From assembly GCF_001808185.1 (NCBI RefSeq), contig NZ_CP017668.1, forward strand, positions 1-64,000: DNA of 64,000 bases. The letters are read 5' to 3'. The position numbers and the translations under genes were made by a program. Below are positions 49,017 through 57,426 of this stretch, piece after piece (positions within the stretch are counted from its first letter, which is position 1; the number at the start of each line of letters is the position of its first letter). The notes beneath the pieces were generated by a model. It was not told the DNA's origin, searched no databases, and saw nothing but the letters and a program-made list of their open reading frames with translations. The DNA comes from Jeongeupia sp. USM3. GTDB taxonomy: Bacteria; Pseudomonadota; Gammaproteobacteria; Burkholderiales; Chitinibacteraceae.

Positions 49017-50760
49017 GAAGTTTCACTCCGAAACGCAGGGCGACAGCCAGACCGGCGCCGACCATGAGGATGTTGATGACGGACAGTGCGGCAACCTGAT
49101 CGACGGCACCGGTGGCCCACAGCGAGACCATCAGCGCACCGATCACTTCGGTGCCCGGCGAGAGCAGGTACACGCCGGTCGAGTACTCACGTTCAAAGAT
49201 CATGAACACCAGCAGCCAGCTGGCCAGCAGCCCGGATTTGATCAGCGGCAGCGTGACGTGGCGGCTGGTCTGGCCACGGGTGGCGCCGACGCTGCGCGCG
49301 GCTTCTTCCAGCTCCGGGCCGACCTGCATCAGCGCGCCCTGGATCAGCCGCATGCCGTAGGCCATCCACACGACCATGTAGGCCAGCCAGATCGAGAACA
49401 TCGAGTTCTTGAACTCCTTCAGCCCCGGCACGAACAGGAAGACCCAGAGGAAGGCGAGACCGGCGAGCAGGCCCGGCACGGCGCGCGGCACCAGCACCAG
49501 GTAGTCCATCAGCTTGCTGCCCCAGTCGTTGCGGCGGTGGCCGGCGAAACCGACGGCGGTGTAGCACGCCACGGCCATCGCGCCGCCGAAGATGCCGACG
49601 CCGAAGCTGTTGACGATGGCGCGAACCAGGCTGTCGTTCTCGAACAGGTCGGTGAAGTTGGACAGGGTCAGCGTTTCGAGCAGCGGCACGCCCACGCCCC
49701 AGTGGCTGACGAAGGCCCGCAGCGTGATCCCCGACAGCGGCACGAACACGGTGACGAGCAGCCACAGCGCAACGATGGCGAGCGCAACCCAGCGCCAGGC
49801 GCCGAGCGGCAGCGCATGCTGGCGGGCTGCCTTGCCCTTGACCGCGATGTAGCGGCCGGCATTGCGCAGCAGCCGGCGCTGCAGCAGCACCAGCGGGAAG
49901 GTCACCATGATCAGCAGCACGGCAACGGCGGCCATCAGGTGGTAGGACGGAATGCCGAGCTTGTTGGTCAGCTTGTACAGGTATGTCGTCAGCACCAGAT
50001 GGCCTTCGGGGTCGCCCAGCACCAGCGGCAGGCCGAAGACCTCGAAGCCGAGGAAGAACACCAGCACGCCGGCGAACAGCAGCGACGGCATCACCATCGG
50101 CAGGCTGACGTCGCGGGCGACGCGGAACGGGCTGGCACCGGAGACACGGGCGGCCTCTTCGACGTCCGAGCCGAGGTTGCGCAGCGCCGACGATGCGTAC
50201 AGGTAGACGTGCGGCACGTGGGTCAGGCCGGCGATCAGCGTGATCGCCCACAGCGAGTAGATGTTCCACGGCGCTTCGGCCGTGCCGAACAGCGACATCC
50301 ACCACGCCGAATAGAAGCCGACCGGGCCGGCGGCGACGACGTAGCCGAAGCCGAGCACCATCGGCGACACGAACACCGGCGTCAGCAGCAGCGGTTCGAG
50401 CCAGCGGCGGCCGGGCAGGTCGGTGCGCGCCATCAGGAAGGCGAGCACCCCGCCCATCGGCACGGCAATGAACAGCATGCCGAAGGCGATGGCGCAGGTG
50501 TTCTTCAGCGCCGACCAGAAGTCGGGGTCGTCGAACACGAAGCGGTAGGCGTCGAGCGACACCGCCTTGTTCGGCATGAAGAACGGCGCACTCAGCAGGC
50601 TCTGGAACAGGATCAGCGACAGCGGCAGCACGACGACGGTGACCGCAATCGCGATCGTCAGCCAGCGGCCGAAGCCGGCCCAGGCCCGCCATTCGCCGCT
50701 GCGGCCTGCGCCGCCGGACGAGGCCGGCAGCGGTATTTGCAGGGAAGTGGTTGAACTCAT
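49009..50760 (-). CDS. Fused ABC transporter permease (FbpB-like)
   Basis: 583 residues with two permease halves. EAA-type loops read VEEAARVSGASPFRVARDV and LEEAARSVGATRGQTSRHV, one per half. About twelve membrane helices. The architecture is that of Fe3+, AEP and sugar-phosphate importers. Preceded 74 bp upstream by the binding-protein gene. Confidence 0.9.
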   Translation of the reverse strand: MSSTTSLQIPLPASSGGAGRSGEWRAWAGFGRWLTIAIAVTVVVLPLSLILFQSLLSAPFFMPNKAVSLDAYRFVFDDPDFWSALKNTCAIAFGMLFIAVPMGGVLAFLMARTDLPGRRWLEPLLLTPVFVSPMVLGFGYVVAAGPVGFYSAWWMSLFGTAEAPWNIYSLWAITLIAGLTHVPHVYLYASSALRNLGSDVEEAARVSGASPFRVARDVSLPMVMPSLLFAGVLVFFLGFEVFGLPLVLGDPEGHLVLTTYLYKLTNKLGIPSYHLMAAVAVLLIMVTFPLVLLQRRLLRNAGRYIAVKGKAARQHALPLGAWRWVALAIVALWLLVTVFVPLSGITLRAFVSHWGVGVPLLETLTLSNFTDLFENDSLVRAIVNSFGVGIFGGAMAVACYTAVGFAGHRRNDWGSKLMDYLVLVPRAVPGLLAGLAFLWVFLFVPGLKEFKNSMFSIWLAYMVVWMAYGMRLIQGALMQVGPELEEAARSVGATRGQTSRHVTLPLIKSGLLASWLLVFMIFEREYSTGVYLLSPGTEVIGALMVSLWATGAVDQVAALSVINILMVGAGLAVALRFGVKLHD

Positions 50761-50834
50761 GGCAATACTCCAGCGTCCGCGGCCCGGGAGCCGCGGCGCA
50801 ATGTCATGCGGGAGGGAGGATCAGCGGGCGGTGC

Positions 50835-51932
50835 TTACTTCTTGATCGCCTGCTGCCATTGCTTGAGGAATTCCAGCCGCTTGGCCTGGTCGAGGTAGAC
50901 CAGGAGGCCGGTACCGACCTGGATCGGCTTGAGGCTGTTGCCGAGCTGCTTGGTCAGGCCGGCCATCGACGTTTCGCCGGCGACGTCGTTGCGGATCGAG
51001 AACAGGTCGGCATCGTTGGCGAGCACGGTCTGGCCGCGCTTCGACAGCAGGTAGTCGAGCCACAGCTTGGCCGCGTTCGGGTTCTTGCCGGCCTTGGTGA
51101 TCGTCGCCAGCCGGCTCATCACCAGCGTGTAGTCCTTCGGGTAGACATAGCCGATCGACGGGTCCTTCTTGGCCTTGGTGAACGCGTACGAGCCGATGAT
51201 GTTGTAGCCGATCAGGTTCTCGCCCGACGAGATCCGCTCCATCATCGCGCCGGTCGACGACTGCAGCTTCAGGCCGGTGCTGCCCATGGTCCTGACCATG
51301 TCCCAGATCGCCGCGCCGCCGACGCGCACGTCCTGCGTCAGGTAGCTGAAGCCGACGCCGGATTTCTCGATGTCGTAGGTCGTGACCTTGCCCTTGAACT
51401 TGTCCGGGTTGGCCTTGAGGATGCGCACGAGGTCGGCGTGGCTTTGCGGCACTTCCTCGGGCTTGAGCAGGCGCTTGTTGTAGACGATGGTGATCGGCTC
51501 GAACGTCGTCCCGTAGGCCTGGTTCTGGTAGGTCGACCATGCCGGCATGTTCGGCGCCTCGGGCGAGGCGTAGCCGGCGATGTAGCCGTCGTTGACGAGC
51601 TTGATCTGCAGGTCCATCGCCGAGCTCCACAGCAGGTCGGCCGTGGTGCCGCCGGCGGCGCTTTCGGAGATGAAGCGGTTGTACAGCTCGGTGCTGTTCA
51701 TGTCGTTGTATTCGACCTTGACACCCGGGTACAGCGACTCGAAGTCCTTGATCAGCGGCTTGACCGCGGCGCTGTCGGTCGTCGAATAGACGATGACCTT
51801 GCCCTCCTTCTGGGCCGCGCCGACAATCGTCGCATAGCTGTTGGGATAACCGGCCGGAATGCTCGCGGCAGCGGCAAGGCCGGCGACGGAACAGCTGGCC
51901 AGGGCCAGGGCAAAACGGGTGGTGCGCTTCAT
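50835..51932 (-). CDS. ABC transporter periplasmic binding protein (FbpA/AfuA-like)
   Basis: 365 residues. Signal peptide MKRTTRFALALASCSVAGLAA, then KEGKVIVYSTTDSAAVKPLIKDF, the N-lobe of the Fe3+/organophosphate binding family. The two consecutive tyrosines used by FbpA for iron are not evident, so iron is doubtful. The linked TctDE-like system and fused permease are reminiscent of AfuABC/PgtP-type organophosphate uptake. GGAG before 51932 fixes the start; an in-frame upstream ATG is less likely. Confidence 0.85.
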   Translation of the reverse strand: MKRTTRFALALASCSVAGLAAAASIPAGYPNSYATIVGAAQKEGKVIVYSTTDSAAVKPLIKDFESLYPGVKVEYNDMNSTELYNRFISESAAGGTTADLLWSSAMDLQIKLVNDGYIAGYASPEAPNMPAWSTYQNQAYGTTFEPITIVYNKRLLKPEEVPQSHADLVRILKANPDKFKGKVTTYDIEKSGVGFSYLTQDVRVGGAAIWDMVRTMGSTGLKLQSSTGAMMERISSGENLIGYNIIGSYAFTKAKKDPSIGYVYPKDYTLVMSRLATITKAGKNPNAAKLWLDYLLSKRGQTVLANDADLFSIRNDVAGETSMAGLTKQLGNSLKPIQVGTGLLVYLDQAKRLEFLKQWQQAIKK

Positions 51933-51976
51933 ATCGATCTCCAAAGCTGGCCTTGTCGGCTCGTCGGTTCGGATGT

Positions 51977-51994
51977 GTTTCATCCGTGTGAAAC
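51977..51994. promoter_or_regulatory. Candidate operator between the ABC importer and two-component genes
   Basis: Perfect inverted repeat GTTTCA-TCCGTG-TGAAAC, 45 bp upstream of the binding-protein start in the divergent region. Likely bound by the adjacent OmpR-type regulator. Confidence 0.5.
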
Positions 51995-52130
51995 GATCCT
52001 ATGCGCGCAGCGCTTTCAATTTGCTTTCCAGGCACCAGATCGATGCAAATCGCTGTTGCGGCGATCCCTGATGGTGCGCGCCCGGCCCGCTGACAATACT
52101 GAACTACCCGGGAAATTCATCGATCTCGCC

Positions 52131-52808
52131 ATGCGTTTGCTCCTCGTAGAAGACAACCTGTCGCTCGCCGACTCACTGACCCGCGCCCTTAACCAGTGCG
52201 GGTTTGCGGTCGATTGCATGCACAACGGCGCCGATGCCGACCAGGTGCTGCGCACCGAGGATTACGCGCTGGTGATCCTCGATCTGGCGCTGCCCAAGCT
52301 CGACGGCCTCGAAGTGTTGCGCCGACTGCGGCAACGGCGCAACAAGGTGCCGGTGCTGATCCTCACCGCGCACGGCTCGGTCGACGAGCGCGTCAAGGGG
52401 CTCGACCTCGGCGCCGACGACTACCTGACCAAACCGTGCGACCTGAACGAGCTCGAAGCGCGGGCGCGGGCGCTGATCCGCCGCAGCCACGGTTTCGACA
52501 GCGCCGAACTCACTTTCGGCCCGCTGCACTACGACAGCGTCAGCCGGGCGTTCCGCCTGCCCGCCGGGCCGCTGAGCCTGACACCGCGCGAGCACGCGGT
52601 GCTCGAAGTGCTGCTGATGCGCGGCGGCAAGGCGGTGAGCAAGGAAGCGCTGTCCGAGAAGATCTTCGGCCTCGACGAATCGAGCAGCCCCGACGCGATC
52701 GAAATCTACGTCCACCGGCTCCGGAAGAAGCTCGACGGCAGCGGCGTCGCCATCGTCACCTTGCGCGGGCTCGGTTACCTGCTGGAAGCGCGCGATGCGG
52801 CAGCGTAG
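52131..52808 (+). CDS. OmpR-family response regulator, TctD-like
   Basis: 225 residues. Receiver domain with phospho-acceptor Asp in LVILDLALPKLDGL, acidic pocket LLVEDN, Thr in LILTAHG and Lys in YLTKP; C-terminal winged helix (DAIEIYVHRLRKKLDG). It probably controls the divergent ABC importer. It overlaps the kinase gene by 14 nt. Confidence 0.93.
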   Translation: MRLLLVEDNLSLADSLTRALNQCGFAVDCMHNGADADQVLRTEDYALVILDLALPKLDGLEVLRRLRQRRNKVPVLILTAHGSVDERVKGLDLGADDYLTKPCDLNELEARARALIRRSHGFDSAELTFGPLHYDSVSRAFRLPAGPLSLTPREHAVLEVLLMRGGKAVSKEALSEKIFGLDESSSPDAIEIYVHRLRKKLDGSGVAIVTLRGLGYLLEARDAAA

Positions 52809-54186
52809 CCTGCGGCGCTACCTGACCGTCTGTCTGCTGGTGCCGCTGCTGGTGCTGCTCAGCATCGACGCGGTGCTGACCTACCATCGCGCCCGGCAGT
52901 CGGCCGACGCGGCGTTCGACCGCAGCCTGTTCACGTCGACCAAGGCGATGGTCGAGGGCATCTCGATCCAGCAGGGGCAGATCGTCGTCGACATTCCCTA
53001 TCTGGCGCTGGAGATGTTCGAATCCAACGCCGCCGGCCGCGTCTACTACCGTGTGGTCGAAGAGGGCGGCGCGGAGCTGACCGGCTACAAGGATCTGCCG
53101 CTGCCCAAGCACCGGGAGCAGGCGTACTACAAACCGCTGTTCTACGACGCCGATTACCAGGGCGACACGATCCGCATCGCCGCGATCCGCCAGCGCATCC
53201 ACGACGTCGCCGGTGCACAGACGCGCACGGTCTGGGTGCTGACCGGCGAGACGCCGGAGTCACGGCGGGAGCTGGCACAGCAGATTCTCATCGGCGCGAT
53301 CCTGCAGGACCTGCTGCTGGTGGCGCTGGCGCTGGGCATCGTGCTGCTTGCGGTCAGCATCGGCCTGCGACCGCTGCGGCGGCTGTCGAACAAGGTCAAG
53401 GACAAGGACGCCGACGACCTGCAGCCGCTCGACGCGACCGAACTGCCGTCCGAACTCAAGCCGCTGGTCGAGGCGATGAACCAGTACATCGCCCGGATCG
53501 AGCGCATCCTCAACGACCGAGGCCGCTTTTTTGCCGATGCGGCGCATCAGCTCAAGACGCCGCTGGCGGTGCTGCAGGCCAAGGTCGAGCTGGCCCTGCG
53601 CGAGGACGACCTGCCGACGGTGAAGCGGCAGATGGCCGAAACGCTCGAGACCGTCCGGCACGCGTCGCGCGGCGTCAAGCAGCTGCTGTCGCTGTCAAGG
53701 CTGGCGCCCGACCATTTCCTCGTCGTCACCTACAGCAACGTCGACCTGACCGGCGTGGCGCGCGAAGTCGCGCTCGACTGGGCGCCGGTCGCACGGCGCA
53801 GCCGGGTCGACCTTGGCTTCGAGGGCGAGCTGGCCGCGACGATTTCGGGCCGGCCCGAGCTGCTGCAGGAACTCGTCGGCAACCTGATCGACAACGCGAT
53901 CCGCTACGCCGGTCCCGACAGGATGGTCACGGTGCGCTGCATGCCGGTCGACGGCCATGCCCGGCTGCAGGTGATCGACAACGGTCCCGGCATCCCCGAC
54001 GAAGAGCGCGACAAGGTGTTCCGGCGTTTCTACCGGATCGCCGGCACCCAGGTCGAGGGCAGCGGACTGGGGCTGGGCATCGTGCATGAAATCGCCCGGC
54101 TGCACGATGCGGTGATCACGCTGTCGCACACGCCGGGCGGCGGCCTGACGGTGACGGTCGATTTCCCGGCCCAGCCGCCGGCCTGA
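52795..54186 (+). CDS. Sensor histidine kinase, TctE-like
   Basis: 463 residues. Membrane helices at about 10-30 and 165-188 surround a periplasmic 2CSK_N-type sensor; then a HAMP-like linker, HisKA with the phosphorylated His in DAAHQLKTPLA, and HATPase_c (N box NLIDNAIRYAG, G boxes DNGPGIPDEERD and GSGLGLGIV). It likely senses the substrate of the divergent importer. Confidence 0.92.
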   Translation: MRQRSLRRYLTVCLLVPLLVLLSIDAVLTYHRARQSADAAFDRSLFTSTKAMVEGISIQQGQIVVDIPYLALEMFESNAAGRVYYRVVEEGGAELTGYKDLPLPKHREQAYYKPLFYDADYQGDTIRIAAIRQRIHDVAGAQTRTVWVLTGETPESRRELAQQILIGAILQDLLLVALALGIVLLAVSIGLRPLRRLSNKVKDKDADDLQPLDATELPSELKPLVEAMNQYIARIERILNDRGRFFADAAHQLKTPLAVLQAKVELALREDDLPTVKRQMAETLETVRHASRGVKQLLSLSRLAPDHFLVVTYSNVDLTGVAREVALDWAPVARRSRVDLGFEGELAATISGRPELLQELVGNLIDNAIRYAGPDRMVTVRCMPVDGHARLQVIDNGPGIPDEERDKVFRRFYRIAGTQVEGSGLGLGIVHEIARLHDAVITLSHTPGGGLTVTVDFPAQPPA

Positions 54187-54246
54187 GCACTAGTCGACGA
54201 CCCGGCACGATGCTGTCGGGAACAGATCGTAAACAGGTGCCGGCGT

Positions 54247-54894
54247 TCAGCCGCGCAGCCGCCACTGCCGGTCGACGATCTCGCCCAGCTGCATCAGCCG
54301 GCCGTGGAAGAAGTGGCCGACACCGGGGACGACGATGACCGGCAACTGCTGCGGCCGCGCCCAGTCGAACACGCTCGCCAGCGGCACGACCTCATCCTCC
54401 TCGCCGTGGATCACCAGCGTATCGGCCGGCACGGCCGGGTAATCGGCATAGCGGCTGGTCGCCGGGCCGACGAGGATCATCCCTTCGACCTCGTCGCCGC
54501 CGAGCCGCTGGCGCAACTGCGACTGCACATAGGTGCCGAACGAGAAGCCGGCGAGCACCAGTTTGCCGGCATCCGGGTGCGCGGCGCGCGCGAACGCCAG
54601 CACCGCGGCCATGTCGTCGGGCTCGTGCTGGCCGCGGCTGTGCTCGCCCTCGGAGTTGCCGACGCCGCGCAGGTTCGGGCAGTAGGCGATGTAGCCGAGC
54701 CGCGAGAGCGTCTTGGCCAGCGTGTGGACGATCTTGTTGGTGAACGTGCCGCCCTCGGTCGGATTCGGGTGCGCGACCAGCGCGACGCCGCGGACGGTAT
54801 CGAGCGCCGAATCGAGACGCAGGCACTCGAGCCTGCCGGCCGGGCCGGCTATCTCGAGCAGTTCGAAGGCGGGGGCTTTGCGGGGTGCGTTCAC
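54247..54894 (-). CDS. Alpha/beta hydrolase
   Basis: 215 residues of the short YcjY/COG2945 type. GVALVAHPNPTEGGTFTNKIV, NLRGVGNSEG, nucleophile elbow LAGFSFGTYV (GxSxG), Asp in IHGEEDEVVP, His in GVGHFF. No signal peptide, so cytoplasmic. It overlaps the ferredoxin gene by 4 nt and belongs to that operon. Substrate unknown. Confidence 0.85.
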   Translation of the reverse strand: MNAPRKAPAFELLEIAGPAGRLECLRLDSALDTVRGVALVAHPNPTEGGTFTNKIVHTLAKTLSRLGYIAYCPNLRGVGNSEGEHSRGQHEPDDMAAVLAFARAAHPDAGKLVLAGFSFGTYVQSQLRQRLGGDEVEGMILVGPATSRYADYPAVPADTLVIHGEEDEVVPLASVFDWARPQQLPVIVVPGVGHFFHGRLMQLGEIVDRQWRLRG

Positions 54895-55208
54895 GATTTC
54901 AGCCTCAACCGCTCAACGACCCGGCCGTTGACAAGGTGCTCGTCGACGATCTCGTCGATGTCGCTCTCGTCGACATAGGTGTACCAGGTCTCGTCCGGGT
55001 AGACGACGACGACCGGGCCTTCCTCGCAGCGGTCGAGACAGCCGGCCTTGTTGATCCGGATGCCGCCGGGGCCGGCGAGCTTGAGGTCCTTGATCCGGCT
55101 CTTGGCGTGTTCCCACGCGGCGACCGAGCCGCAATTGGCACAGCTCTGGCGCTCGCCGGGATCGCGCTGGTTCAGGCAGAAAAACACATGGTGCTTGTAG
55201 TAGCTCAT
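54891..55208 (-). CDS. Thioredoxin-like [2Fe-2S] ferredoxin
   Basis: 105 residues. YYKHHVFFCLNQRDPGERQSCANCGS followed by INKAGCLDRCEEGP supplies the four Cys pattern of the shethna-type/thioredoxin-fold [2Fe-2S] ferredoxins (related to NuoE). It lies 17 bp after the hypothetical gene and overlaps the hydrolase gene, forming a three-gene operon. Electron partner unknown. Confidence 0.86.
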   Translation of the reverse strand: MSYYKHHVFFCLNQRDPGERQSCANCGSVAAWEHAKSRIKDLKLAGPGGIRINKAGCLDRCEEGPVVVVYPDETWYTYVDESDIDEIVDEHLVNGRVVERLRLKS

Positions 55209-55225
55209 CGTTGCTCCCGGGCCGC

Positions 55226-56305
55226 TTACTGCGGCTGGACCGGCTTGTTGTGCGCGGTCACGAAGAAGGGCAGGCCGTCGGTGTCGAGGTCGGGCTGGAT
55301 CGTTTCGATCACGACGACGTCGTCGACCTGGCATTCGCGCATCAGCTCGTCGACGAAGGCGTGGACCTGTTCTGCGGTGTCGAGCGGCGCCAGCGGCCAG
55401 ACATAGCCTTCCCAGCGTTCGGCGTCCTCGCGGCTGGAGAACGTGATGCGGATTTCGCCGCCTTCGTGCGCGGCCAGCGTGATCGCCGGCGTGCGGCCCT
55501 TGCTGCGGATGCTGCGGATCGCATTGCTGGCGGCGACCTGAAGCCGGGTTTCGAGCACGGTGACGCGGCCGGTCTCCTGCGCGGCAAGCCAGCTTTGCGG
55601 CACGCGCGGAATCGGGAACAGCGTGAGGCCGGGCTGTTTGAAGGTGTCGCTCAGCAGTTGCGCCAGCGGCATGCCCCAGGCGCCCACCGGGCCGCCGAGG
55701 CGGATCGCCGGCTGGCCGCCTTCGGGCTGGATCGCGACGCCGACGAGGTAGCGCAGGAAGACGCCTTCGTCCTTGAACTCGATCGGTGCCGGCGAAAGCG
55801 CGACCGGCAACGGCGTGGCTTCGGCCTGTTGCCAGCGCTGCAGCTGCGCCGGGTTGACCGCGGCGAGCTGGTCGGCGCCGACAAGGGCGCCCGAGAGCCA
55901 GACCGCCGCATCGGCCGCTACGGCCCCGTGCTGGCGCAGCAGCGCGAGCACCGCGCCGGCGTCGATCTCGCCCGGCAGGCTGGTCGCGCCCTTGCGGCCG
56001 GCAACGAAGACGATGGGCAAGGCGAACGGCACCGCGAACGGCCCCGGCTGGACCGGGGTTTCGACGGCCTCGCGCAGCGTCTGCCACAGCACCTTGTAGC
56101 CATCCTGCGTCGGCGCCTGCGTCAGCGCACCGTTCAGTCCGTAGTGATCGCCGGTCAGCAGCAGCTCGCGCACGATTTCGTCGAGGGCGCCGCGCTTTTG
56201 CGCCGCCTCGTCCGCGTTGCCGGCGGTCAGCAGCGCCATCAGGTTGCGGATGACCGGGTTCTTGGCGTTCACGCGGGGGTAGAGGCGGGGATCGGGCAGG
56301 TACAT
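55226..56305 (-). CDS. Conserved hypothetical protein, first gene of a hydrolase/ferredoxin operon
   Basis: 359 residues without recognisable catalytic motifs, signal peptide or membrane helices. It starts MYLPDPRLYPRVNAKNPVIR. A segment near the C-terminus (CQVDDVVVIETIQPDLDTDG) is acidic. The frame is strongly coding and operonic with the ferredoxin and hydrolase genes. I do not recognise the family. Confidence 0.65.
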   Translation of the reverse strand: MYLPDPRLYPRVNAKNPVIRNLMALLTAGNADEAAQKRGALDEIVRELLLTGDHYGLNGALTQAPTQDGYKVLWQTLREAVETPVQPGPFAVPFALPIVFVAGRKGATSLPGEIDAGAVLALLRQHGAVAADAAVWLSGALVGADQLAAVNPAQLQRWQQAEATPLPVALSPAPIEFKDEGVFLRYLVGVAIQPEGGQPAIRLGGPVGAWGMPLAQLLSDTFKQPGLTLFPIPRVPQSWLAAQETGRVTVLETRLQVAASNAIRSIRSKGRTPAITLAAHEGGEIRITFSSREDAERWEGYVWPLAPLDTAEQVHAFVDELMRECQVDDVVVIETIQPDLDTDGLPFFVTAHNKPVQPQ

Positions 56306-56417
56306 GGGGCGGACCGGGGGGCAAAAAGGCAATTATACCGTGCAGGCCGGCCCCGGCGCGCTTTGCATGACCCTGGTGCGATTAATGCTTTCTGAATATG
56401 CAAGGTCTTGAATCCAT

Positions 56418-56447
56418 TTGACAATCTGGCAATATCTACGGTAAATT
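56418..56447 (+). promoter_or_regulatory. Promoter upstream of the putative sRNA/wbuC leader
   Basis: TTGACA (56418-56423), 18-bp spacer, TAAATT (56442-56447). Predicted start near 56454. Confidence 0.65.
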
Positions 56448-56453
56448 CAAGCC

Positions 56454-56544
56454 TCTGTTGGGATGCAAGTTTTGTGTCTTGATGGTTTCTCCTTTGTAGA
56501 TGTTGTTGGTGGCCCGGAACCGTTTACGTTTCCGGGTTTTTTTT
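56454..56544 (+). ncRNA. Putative small RNA or attenuated leader upstream of wbuC
   Basis: About 90 nt between a good promoter and a strong intrinsic terminator. It contains GGTTTCTCCTTTGT, whose CTCCTTT is complementary to Shine-Dalgarno sequences, a common seed in trans-acting sRNAs including neisserial sibling RNAs. It has no convincing coding capacity. Alternatively it is an attenuator of wbuC, 18 bp downstream. Confidence 0.45.
56513..56544 (+). terminator. Intrinsic terminator immediately before wbuC
   Basis: CCCGGAA (56513-56519) pairs with TTCCGGG (56530-56536), followed by eight T residues (56537-56544). The wbuC start codon is only 17 bp further on. Confidence 0.88.
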
Positions 56545-56561
56545 CGTCCGGAGTACCCCGA

Positions 56562-57041
56562 ATGACTTCACCGCAGTTCATCGACCGCCAGTTGCTGGGC
56601 GAACTGAGCGCCGAAGCCGCGCAAAGCCCGCGGCTGCGCAAGAACCGCAATTTCCACGCGAGCAACGACGATGCCTGTCACCGCTTGCTCAACGCGCTCG
56701 AGCCGGGCACCTACATCCAGCCGCACCGCCATCTGGCCGTTGACAAGGAAGAAACGCTGATCGTGCTGTGCGGCCGGATCGGCGTGCTGCTGTTCGACGA
56801 ACAGGGCGGCGTGACCGCCACGCGCGAACTGGTCGCTGGCGGCGAAACGGTCGGCGTCAATGTCGCGCCGGGCGTGTTCCACAGCCTGGTGGCGCTGGCG
56901 CCCGGAACGGTGTTCTTCGAGAGCAAGGCGGGCCCGTACGCGGCACTCACGGAGGCCGAGAGGGCCGCTTGGGCACCGGCCGAGGGCGAGTCCGGCGTTG
57001 CCGCGTTTCTGGCCGGCATGGCCGCACGCTTCGAGGCTTAG
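56562..57041 (+). CDS. wbuC: WbuC-family cupin protein
   Basis: 159 residues. N-terminal helical part with RKNRNFHASNDDACHRLLNAL, then a cupin barrel (YIQPHRHLAVDKEETLIVLCG with His-His-Glu; VAPGVFHSLVAL with the third His). WbuC proteins are often near O-antigen genes; function unclear. GGAG at 56550 supports the start. An intrinsic terminator lies just upstream, so expression depends on read-through or an unseen promoter. Confidence 0.82.
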   Translation: MTSPQFIDRQLLGELSAEAAQSPRLRKNRNFHASNDDACHRLLNALEPGTYIQPHRHLAVDKEETLIVLCGRIGVLLFDEQGGVTATRELVAGGETVGVNVAPGVFHSLVALAPGTVFFESKAGPYAALTEAERAAWAPAEGESGVAAFLAGMAARFEA

Positions 57042-57059
57042 CGCCGGCGCCTGCTGCTC

Positions 57060-57344
57060 TCAGAGCGTATCGATCTCGCAAAATACCGCCAGCGCCTCGA
57101 CGCTGGCGTCGCCGATCTCGACCCGGTCGACCCGGGCGGAATCCGGGCCGCGGCGTGCCCAGTCGAGAAAGCTGTCGATGTCGCCGGGCTGGCCCTGGAT
57201 CTGGATTTCGACCGAGCCGTCCGAGCGGTTGCGCACCCAGCCGGTCAGGCCGTGCGTCAGCGCTTCACGCACCGTGTGAAAGCGAAAACCGACGCCCTGG
57301 ACCCGGCCGTAGACGCGCAGCCGCCGGGCGATGATTCCGTTCAT
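57060..57344 (-). CDS. acyP: Acylphosphatase
   Basis: 94 residues. RLRVYGRVQGVGFRFHTV contains the phosphate-binding loop and catalytic Arg; GWVRNRSDGSVEIQIQG supplies the catalytic Asn. It hydrolyses acyl phosphates in the cytoplasm. It follows metG on the same strand, separated by a terminator hairpin. Confidence 0.93.
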   Translation of the reverse strand: MNGIIARRLRVYGRVQGVGFRFHTVREALTHGLTGWVRNRSDGSVEIQIQGQPGDIDSFLDWARRGPDSARVDRVEIGDASVEALAVFCEIDTL

Positions 57345-57371
57345 GTCCTTGCTCCGATGAATGCCAGAAAG

Positions 57372-57395
57372 CAAAACCGGCCACTGAGGGCCGGT
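57372..57395 (-). terminator. Terminator after metG
   Basis: ACCGGCC (57376-57382) pairs with GGCCGGT (57389-57395); on the minus strand TTTTGCTTT follows. Confidence 0.75.
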
Positions 57396-57426
57396 CTTGA
57401 TTCTAGGCGTTGGCGTTGCCGGGGGC

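Noticed and set aside
50835..51932. Annotation as a ferric iron-binding protein
   Set aside because: General fold resemblance only; I do not see the tandem tyrosine iron site, and the regulatory context suggests another substrate.
56463..56561. In-frame N-terminal extension of WbuC from the ATG at 56463
   Set aside because: It would translate through an intrinsic terminator hairpin, and the family N-terminus and GGAG support 56562.
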